Of a DNA stretch of 64,000 nucleotides, positions 59,062 through 64,000 are shown one piece after another (position 1 is the first letter of the stretch; each line of letters starts with the position of its first letter). The translations under genes and the position numbers were made by a program. Source of the DNA: Rhodobacterales bacterium HTCC2255 (lineage in GTDB: Bacteria; Pseudomonadota; Alphaproteobacteria; Rhodobacterales; Rhodobacteraceae). The notes under the pieces are model-generated. The model did not search any database. It was not told the origin of the DNA and saw nothing but the letters and a program-made list of their open reading frames with translations. The stretch spans positions 1,027,495 to 1,091,494 of the forward strand of contig DS022282.1 of NCBI GenBank assembly GCA_000153745.1. Direction: 5' to 3'.

Positions 59062-59555
59062 TTTAAACCTTGATGCTCCAATATAAAATCAACAATTCCA
59101 ATTGTATCATTTAAATCAATATATGGAATACTGGCATTATATATGGGAACATCAGATGCAATTAAACGTACAGAATTATCAGATTTATAAATGAAATTTT
59201 CATTATTTTCTGCTCTATGGCATTCCAATTTAGAATGCTGTTCTTTTTTGAATCCCTCAACTAAAATCAGGTCTACTGGTTTCATCATTGTTATTAGTTC
59301 AGCAAAACTTGGCTCTGGCTCACCTCTTAATTCGTGCATTAATGCCCATCTATTATTGGATGACAGCATAACCTCTGATGCTCCAGCTTGACGGTGTCTA
59401 AAACTATCTCGGCCTTGATGATCAATATCGAAAGAATGGTGCGCATGTTTTAAAGTAGATATTTTAAAACCTCGATTGGTCATTTCAGAAACCAAACGTT
59501 CCATTAATCCAGTTTTCCCAGAATCCTTCCATCCAATGACACCAAAAATATTCAT
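59058..59555 (-). CDS. mobB: Molybdopterin-guanine dinucleotide biosynthesis adapter MobB
   Basis: MobB, 165 residues, a P-loop GTP-binding protein that assists MobA. GVIGWKDSGKTGLMERL at residues 5-21 is the Walker A region, followed by STLKHAHHSFDIDHQGRDSFRHRQAGA and DLILVEGFK. Overlaps mobA and moeA by 4 nt. Confidence 0.93.
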   Translation of the reverse strand: MNIFGVIGWKDSGKTGLMERLVSEMTNRGFKISTLKHAHHSFDIDHQGRDSFRHRQAGASEVMLSSNNRWALMHELRGEPEPSFAELITMMKPVDLILVEGFKKEQHSKLECHRAENNENFIYKSDNSVRLIASDVPIYNASIPYIDLNDTIGIVDFILEHQGLK

Positions 59556-60160
59556 TTTATTTCTCTATTTATAATTAGTTCAGCACTCAGCATATCTGAA
59601 GGAGTATTAATGTTAAAAAATGGATCATAAATTTTATTTTCCCATCCAACAGATTTCCATTTATTTCTTTTTACAAAAGCCATTACCTTTCGGACATCTC
59701 CTAAAAGAGCAGTCTTTAAATTTGAACGTAAATTTACATCCCAAAGACCAAAAGTAGGGTGTAAGTTTTTTTGATCAATTTCAGATATTGTTTTAGCAAT
59801 AGTTATATCACAATTCTGATCAAATAGTTTATCTTTTAAATCTAAGGGGAAAAATGGAGTATCTGCAGCCGCAGTGACAATGTGTGTAAAATTATGGCCT
59901 AGCGCATAATCCATTCCAGATAAAATACCTGCAAGCGGCCCTAAATATCCATCTAAAGGATCAGGTATTACAGGAAAGTTAAATTGTTCGTATTTATTGA
60001 GACCTCGATTAACGTTTATTACCAAACCATCCACCTGATTCTCTAAACGGTCTATTGCATGCTTAATCAATGGAGAACCCGATAAATCAAGCAATGCTTT
60101 GTCTTGACCACCCATTCGCGTCGATAAACCACCTGCAAGTATAACGCCAAGTACCTTCAT
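59552..60160 (-). CDS. mobA: Molybdenum cofactor guanylyltransferase MobA
   Basis: MobA, 202 residues, links GMP to molybdopterin. The nucleotide motif LAGGLSTRMGGQDKALL lies at residues about 9-25. DPLDGYLGPLAGIL and AADTPFFPL follow. Overlaps fdhD and mobB by 4 nt, so the four genes are translationally coupled. Confidence 0.93.
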   Translation of the reverse strand: MKVLGVILAGGLSTRMGGQDKALLDLSGSPLIKHAIDRLENQVDGLVINVNRGLNKYEQFNFPVIPDPLDGYLGPLAGILSGMDYALGHNFTHIVTAAADTPFFPLDLKDKLFDQNCDITIAKTISEIDQKNLHPTFGLWDVNLRSNLKTALLGDVRKVMAFVKRNKWKSVGWENKIYDPFFNINTPSDMLSAELIINREIK

Positions 60161-60981
60161 TCAAAATCATAGATCAGGCGATCTTTTCCAGCTAAACACA
60201 TAAATCTTTTTCCTCGTAGACGCCCAATTAATGTTAGACCTACTTGATTTGCAATTTCCACACCCCACGCAGTAAACCCAGATCGTGAGACTAAAACAGG
60301 GATACCCATTAAAGCGCATTTAATTACCATTTCAGATGTCAAACGCCCAGTTGTGTATAAAGCTTTATCTTTACCAGATTCATTATTTGAATAAATCCAC
60401 CCTGCAATTTTATCAACAGCATTGTGGCGACCAACATCTTCCATATAAACGAGTGGTTTATTTTTACAGCAAAGTACAGTTCCATGTATCGCACCAGCTT
60501 TTAAATATAAACTTGGTGTCTGATTAATAATATTAGATAATTCATAAAGCCATGATACTTTGAATTCCACATTTGGTAATTTAAGATTTTCCAAACCTTC
60601 CATCATATCTCCAAATACAGTCCCGACAGCGCATCCAGATGTACGCGTTTTCTTTTTTAATTTTTCTTCATAGATGGTTTTTCCATCAGTTCTAACAACA
60701 ACAGTCTGTAGCTCATCATCATAATCAATTCCCAGGATGTTTTCATTATCTGTCAACATTCCCTGGTTCTTCAGGAAACCTAGCGCCAAGTATTGAGGAT
60801 AATCACCAATTGTCATAGCAGTTACAATTTCTTGGCCATTTAAAAAAATTGTTAATGGCTGCTCTTCGACAACATTGATTTCACAAGCCTGACCATTCTG
60901 ATCAAAACCATTTACTAACTGAGTTAGACCCATGAGTTGATCATTTGGCTGTAAAATATAATCCTTGAAAGTATTTGACAA
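60157..60981 (-). CDS. fdhD: Formate dehydrogenase accessory sulfurtransferase FdhD
   Basis: FdhD, about 274 residues, transfers sulfur to the Mo-bis-MGD cofactor of formate dehydrogenase. VMEDVGRHNAVDKIAGW-type (YMEDVGRHNAVDKI), TTGRLTSEMVIKCALMGIPVLVSRSG and EIANQVGLTLIGRLRG match the family. The usual CxxC is reduced to Cys-Ala-Val-Gly. The start is a TTG, at 60981 with GGAG 6 nt upstream or at 60993 without one. It diverges from azlC. No formate dehydrogenase gene is in the window. Confidence 0.9.
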   Translation of the reverse strand: MSNTFKDYILQPNDQLMGLTQLVNGFDQNGQACEINVVEEQPLTIFLNGQEIVTAMTIGDYPQYLALGFLKNQGMLTDNENILGIDYDDELQTVVVRTDGKTIYEEKLKKKTRTSGCAVGTVFGDMMEGLENLKLPNVEFKVSWLYELSNIINQTPSLYLKAGAIHGTVLCCKNKPLVYMEDVGRHNAVDKIAGWIYSNNESGKDKALYTTGRLTSEMVIKCALMGIPVLVSRSGFTAWGVEIANQVGLTLIGRLRGKRFMCLAGKDRLIYDFE

Positions 60982-61037
60982 TTGCAGCTCCAATATTATT
61001 GAAATACATAAACTTTATCTTTTTAGAATCTTATCAC

Positions 61038-61760
61038 ATGAAATTCAGTCCAACATCCAAAAAATCGGCCTTTTGGTTAGGTTATCGCGACAATATACCA
61101 TTTTGGTTAATCGTAGCACCATTTGGACTGCTATTTGGAGTAGTAGCTACTGAAGCAGGGTTTTCAATTTTTCAAACAATGATAATGACTGCATTTGTGG
61201 TTGCGGGCTCTTCACAATTCACAGCGCTAACATTACTTCAAGACGACGCACCAACATTTATAATTTTAGCCACATCACTTGCAGTAAATTTACGAATGGC
61301 CATGTATTCAGCAGCTTTGGTCCCTCATTTAGGCAGAGCACCTTTAGGTATCAGAGCTCTTTTTGCATATTTTTTGGTCGACCAAAGCTACGCAACATCA
61401 ATAAATATATATACAAATAATCCTAAAATGACATTATCCCAAAAGTGCAGATACTTTATGGGAAGCTTTGCATGTTTACTCCCAGTTTGGTTAATTTCAA
61501 CACTTGTCGGTGCCCTTCTTGGAACAAAAATTCCACCAGAATATGCACTGGACTTTGCCATGCCAATTTGTTTCATAGCTTTATCTGCTCCAATGATGCG
61601 AAGTCTTCCACATTTTATTGCAGCTTTAGTCTCAATGATAGGCACTCTAGTTTTCATATCAGCTCCTTATTCCAGTGGATTAATAATTGCAGCATTTTTA
61701 GCCATGATTGCAGGCGTGCAAACTGAGAATTGGCAAAAACGGAGATTAAAAAATGACTGA
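61038..61760 (+). CDS. azlC: AzlC-family branched-chain amino-acid exporter large subunit
   Basis: AzlC, 240 residues, a multi-span membrane protein. GYRDNIPFWLIVAPFGLLFGV, VAGSSQFTALTLL and SLAVNLRMAMYSAALVPH are typical of the AzlC/YgaZ family. With AzlD it exports branched-chain amino acids or analogues. ATG 61038 is chosen; the longer frame starts inside the divergent fdhD gene. Overlaps azlD by 8 nt. Confidence 0.92.
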   Translation: MKFSPTSKKSAFWLGYRDNIPFWLIVAPFGLLFGVVATEAGFSIFQTMIMTAFVVAGSSQFTALTLLQDDAPTFIILATSLAVNLRMAMYSAALVPHLGRAPLGIRALFAYFLVDQSYATSINIYTNNPKMTLSQKCRYFMGSFACLLPVWLISTLVGALLGTKIPPEYALDFAMPICFIALSAPMMRSLPHFIAALVSMIGTLVFISAPYSSGLIIAAFLAMIAGVQTENWQKRRLKND

Positions 61761-62079
61761 ACCAATCAAAATTTGGATAATTATTTTCTTCTTGGGTATT
61801 GGAACTTATTTAATACGCTTTTCTTTTCTGGGGCTTGTAGGTGATCGGCAATTACCTAAATGGTTCATTCAGCATTTAAATTTTGTTGGAGTAGCAGTAA
61901 TGCCTGGTTTAATAATTCCATTTTTAGTTTGGCCTGATGCTACTGGAGGCACTCTAGACGCTCCAAGGTTACTTGCTGCGATAGCTGCATTTTGTTTTGG
62001 CATATGGAAGCGCTCTGCGCTTTGGTCAGTTATTGCTGGAATTTCAGTGTTATATTTGACCATGTTTATTTTAAATTGA
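61753..62079 (+). CDS. azlD: AzlD-family exporter small subunit
   Basis: AzlD, 108 residues, four spans. IIIFFLGIGTYLIRFSFLGLVGDRQLPKWF, then VGVAVMPGLIIPFLVWPD, match AzlD. Overlaps azlC by 8 nt. They form one two-component exporter. Confidence 0.9.
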   Translation: MTEPIKIWIIIFFLGIGTYLIRFSFLGLVGDRQLPKWFIQHLNFVGVAVMPGLIIPFLVWPDATGGTLDAPRLLAAIAAFCFGIWKRSALWSVIAGISVLYLTMFILN

Positions 62080-62091
62080 ATGTCTATAAAC

Positions 62092-62120
62092 TTGACGGAA
62101 TTTTCAAAATCAGACATATG
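62092..62120 (+). promoter_or_regulatory. Possible promoter of psuKG
   Basis: TTGACG (62092-62097) is followed after 17 nt by CATATG (62115-62120), about 30 nt upstream of psuK in the 69-nt gap after azlD. Confidence 0.4.
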
Positions 62121-62148
62121 TTACTAAAATAAACAAATGTTGTAATTC

Positions 62149-63273
62149 ATGGCTAAATTATCAAAAAAAGAAAATGCTATTCTTGAAGCAATATTAAATG
62201 ATCCGTTTATAAGTCAGGCTAAAATTGCTACAGACTTAAATCTCGCAAGATCTACAATTGCAGTGCAAATTTCACAACTCATCGACAAAGGACATTTAGC
62301 AGGAAGAGGATATATCCTGCCAAAATCACAAAAAGTTGTTTGCATAGGTGGCATAGCATTTAATCGTAAATATTCACTTAGAACTCCACCAGTTCTTGGA
62401 ACATCAAATCCAGCGATAAGCACGAAAAGTTATGGTGGTGTTATCAGAAACATTGCCGAAAATATGGCCCGTATGGATGTTGATGTCTGTCTAATATCAA
62501 TAATTGGAAATGATGAATCTGGAAAAGAATTACGTTCACAGATACGAAATCTTGGCGTTGATACTAGTCAAATTTCAATTTCAAATGATAAACCTACAGC
62601 TGAATATATTGCAATTTTTGATGACAAAAACGAATTGGTCATGGGCATTGCCAGTATGGATATTCTCGATCAAATTACCCCTAGTTTAATAGAAGAATCC
62701 TGGTCAAGCATTAGATCAAGCGACTGGGTAATTCTAGATTGTAATTTGCCAAAAGAGACCATTGAGAAGATTCTAGAAATTAAAGAAAATGCAAATTTTA
62801 TGGTAGCTGTAGATACAGTGTCAGTATCGAAAGCAAAGCGCCTTCCAAGCAACCTATCACAAATTGACATTCTTTTTACAAATAAGGATGAAGCCATATC
62901 TGTTTTAGGATTGGACGATAATCTAAAGACATACAAACTAGATGAAATTACTACACAATTAAGATCAACAGGCGCAAAAGGTGTTGTGCTCACAGATGGG
63001 CCTAATGGACATCTTGTGAATATAGGAAATGAAGCTTTCACTTCACCAGCTATCTCATCAAATGTCAAAAATGTATCAGGTGCAGGCGACGCTTTTGTTG
63101 CTGGGTTTATATCTACAATCCGGTCAGGATCAACAGTACGTGAAGCATCTAACATGGGAGCAGCACTATCAGCATTAACTGTGGAATCTCATCTGGATGT
63201 AAGACAAGATCTGAATAATAAGCTTTTAAGTGAATATCTAATAAGTAAAAAAATAATTAAGGAACATTTATGA
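62149..63273 (+). CDS. psuK: Pseudouridine kinase with N-terminal winged helix-turn-helix
   Basis: This 374-residue PfkB-family kinase has a DNA-binding-like domain in residues 1-60 (SKKENAILEAILNDPFISQAKIATDLNLARSTIAVQISQL), then the kinase. The PfkB signature NVSGAGDAFVAGF near the C-terminus includes the catalytic Asp. In this fusion type PsuK phosphorylates pseudouridine; the N-terminal part may let it control its own operon. It overlaps psuG by 4 nt, which makes the identification firm. Confidence 0.88.
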   Translation: MAKLSKKENAILEAILNDPFISQAKIATDLNLARSTIAVQISQLIDKGHLAGRGYILPKSQKVVCIGGIAFNRKYSLRTPPVLGTSNPAISTKSYGGVIRNIAENMARMDVDVCLISIIGNDESGKELRSQIRNLGVDTSQISISNDKPTAEYIAIFDDKNELVMGIASMDILDQITPSLIEESWSSIRSSDWVILDCNLPKETIEKILEIKENANFMVAVDTVSVSKAKRLPSNLSQIDILFTNKDEAISVLGLDDNLKTYKLDEITTQLRSTGAKGVVLTDGPNGHLVNIGNEAFTSPAISSNVKNVSGAGDAFVAGFISTIRSGSTVREASNMGAALSALTVESHLDVRQDLNNKLLSEYLISKKIIKEHL

Positions 63274-64000
63274 CAATACCCAATCTTCCCAGTTTCGTTG
63301 ATATTCATAAAGATGTTTTAAACTCACTTAATAACGGCACACCAATTGTTGCGCTTGAAAGTACAATCATTACTCATGGAATGCCTTTTCCAGATAATGC
63401 TGAAATGGCTTCATCAGTAGAAGCATTAATTTATGATTATGGTGTAGTGCCAGCAACAATTGCAGTAATTGATGGGCGAATAAAAATTGGCTTAACACCT
63501 GATGAACTTATCCAACTTGCAAAAGTAAAAAATGCATTAAAAATCTCAAGAGCAGATATGGCATTTGCTATATCTCAAGGTAAAACAGCTGGAACTACTG
63601 TTGCAGCAACAATGATAATTGCACGCATGGTAGGCATTCGTATATTCGCAACAGGTGGTATTGGCGGCGTTCATAAGGGCGCAGAAACTACCTTTGATAT
63701 TTCTGCAGATTTAACAGAGCTCGGCAAAACAGATGTTCTTGTGGTTGCCGCAGGTGCAAAAGCAATACTTGATGTGCCAAAAACATTAGAAGTTTTAGAA
63801 ACTCAAGGTGTTCCTGTTGTTGGATATAAAACAAACAGCCTTCCAGCCTTTTGGACAAAAGAATCAGATCTAGACATTCCACTTAGAATGGACACAACAT
63901 CTGAAATATCTGACTTTTTGAAAGTACGTGACGAATTGCATTTAAATTCTGGCATTTTAGTTGCGAACCCAATTCCAGAAAAAGATGAGATCCCATCAAA
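63270..64000 (+). CDS. psuG: Pseudouridine-5'-phosphate glycosidase (partial, runs off the window)
   Basis: The first 243 codons of PsuG are present, starting at ATG 63270 in the TGA overlap of psuK. ALESTIITHGMPFPDNAEMA, GKTAGTTVAATMIIA, FATGGIGGVHKGAE and VVAAGAKAILDVPKTLEVLE are the family hallmarks. It cleaves pseudouridine phosphate to uracil and ribose 5-phosphate, downstream of PsuK in salvage. The C-terminal quarter lies outside. Confidence 0.93.
   Translation, partial: MTIPNLPSFVDIHKDVLNSLNNGTPIVALESTIITHGMPFPDNAEMASSVEALIYDYGVVPATIAVIDGRIKIGLTPDELIQLAKVKNALKISRADMAFAISQGKTAGTTVAATMIIARMVGIRIFATGGIGGVHKGAETTFDISADLTELGKTDVLVVAAGAKAILDVPKTLEVLETQGVPVVGYKTNSLPAFWTKESDLDIPLRMDTTSEISDFLKVRDELHLNSGILVANPIPEKDEIPS

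Overview
The window looks like a chromosomal stretch of an AT-rich, probably marine alphaproteobacterium of the Rhodobacterales/Roseobacter group. The pointers are the Atp12-type F1 assembly factor, an AapJQMP general amino-acid transporter, the alphaproteobacterial ribosomal gene order with rpoA-rplQ at the end, an ETF-ubiquinone oxidoreductase, a YdcH/DUF465 protein and a GcvT/DmdA-like fragment. A low-GC lineage such as the HTCC2255/Amylibacter relatives would fit, but that is an inference from composition and gene content, not a database match. There is no rRNA operon, CRISPR array, transposase or prophage.

Layout. (1) 1-3018: the tail of a folate-barrel (GcvT/DmdA-like) protein, a polar amino-acid type ABC transporter (binding protein on -, ATPase and permease on +) and an AhpD-like protein. 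(2) 3036-6765: tRNA-Trp, a first tuf copy and parC. (3) 6866-11547: the complete aapJQMP operon on -, with an intrinsic terminator after the binding-protein gene. (4) 11781-15229: atp12, an RluA-family pseudouridine synthase, crcB and rarA. (5) 15351-35916: the str-S10-spc-alpha ribosomal cluster, all on -, from rpsL to rplQ. It is broken by terminators and by two non-ribosomal genes: a 2-oxoglutarate/Fe(II) oxygenase between rplP and rpmC, and a Dabb-domain protein between rpmD and rplO. (6) 36046-36798: a PPP-type phosphatase on +, possibly leaderless. (7) 36801-49116: secE, nusG, rplKAJL and rpoBC on -, with recognisable L1-type and L10-type leaders. (8) 49187-57848: DsbA-like protein, Tag, YdcH, TrmN6-like methyltransferase, DUF2007, IspB, IspE, a TPR lipid/envelope-type protein, ETF-QO and GreA. 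(9) 57814-64000: a translationally coupled molybdenum-cofactor operon fdhD-mobA-mobB-moeA on -, azlCD on +, and psuK-psuG on + running off the end.

Most of the window is core growth machinery: ribosomal proteins, elongation factors, RNA polymerase, Sec translocon and adenylate kinase. Two near-identical tuf genes bracket the whole S10-spc-alpha block in direct orientation. The most unusual signals are the two foreign genes inserted at terminator-bounded breaks in the ribosomal cluster, the structured leader in front of rpmC, the repeated stem-loops at gene junctions (some spanning stop codons), and the separation of tuf-tRNA-Trp from secE-nusG.

Functional calls rest on reading motifs in the translated genes. 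Promoters, terminators and leaders were found by eye; no folding energies or database searches were run.
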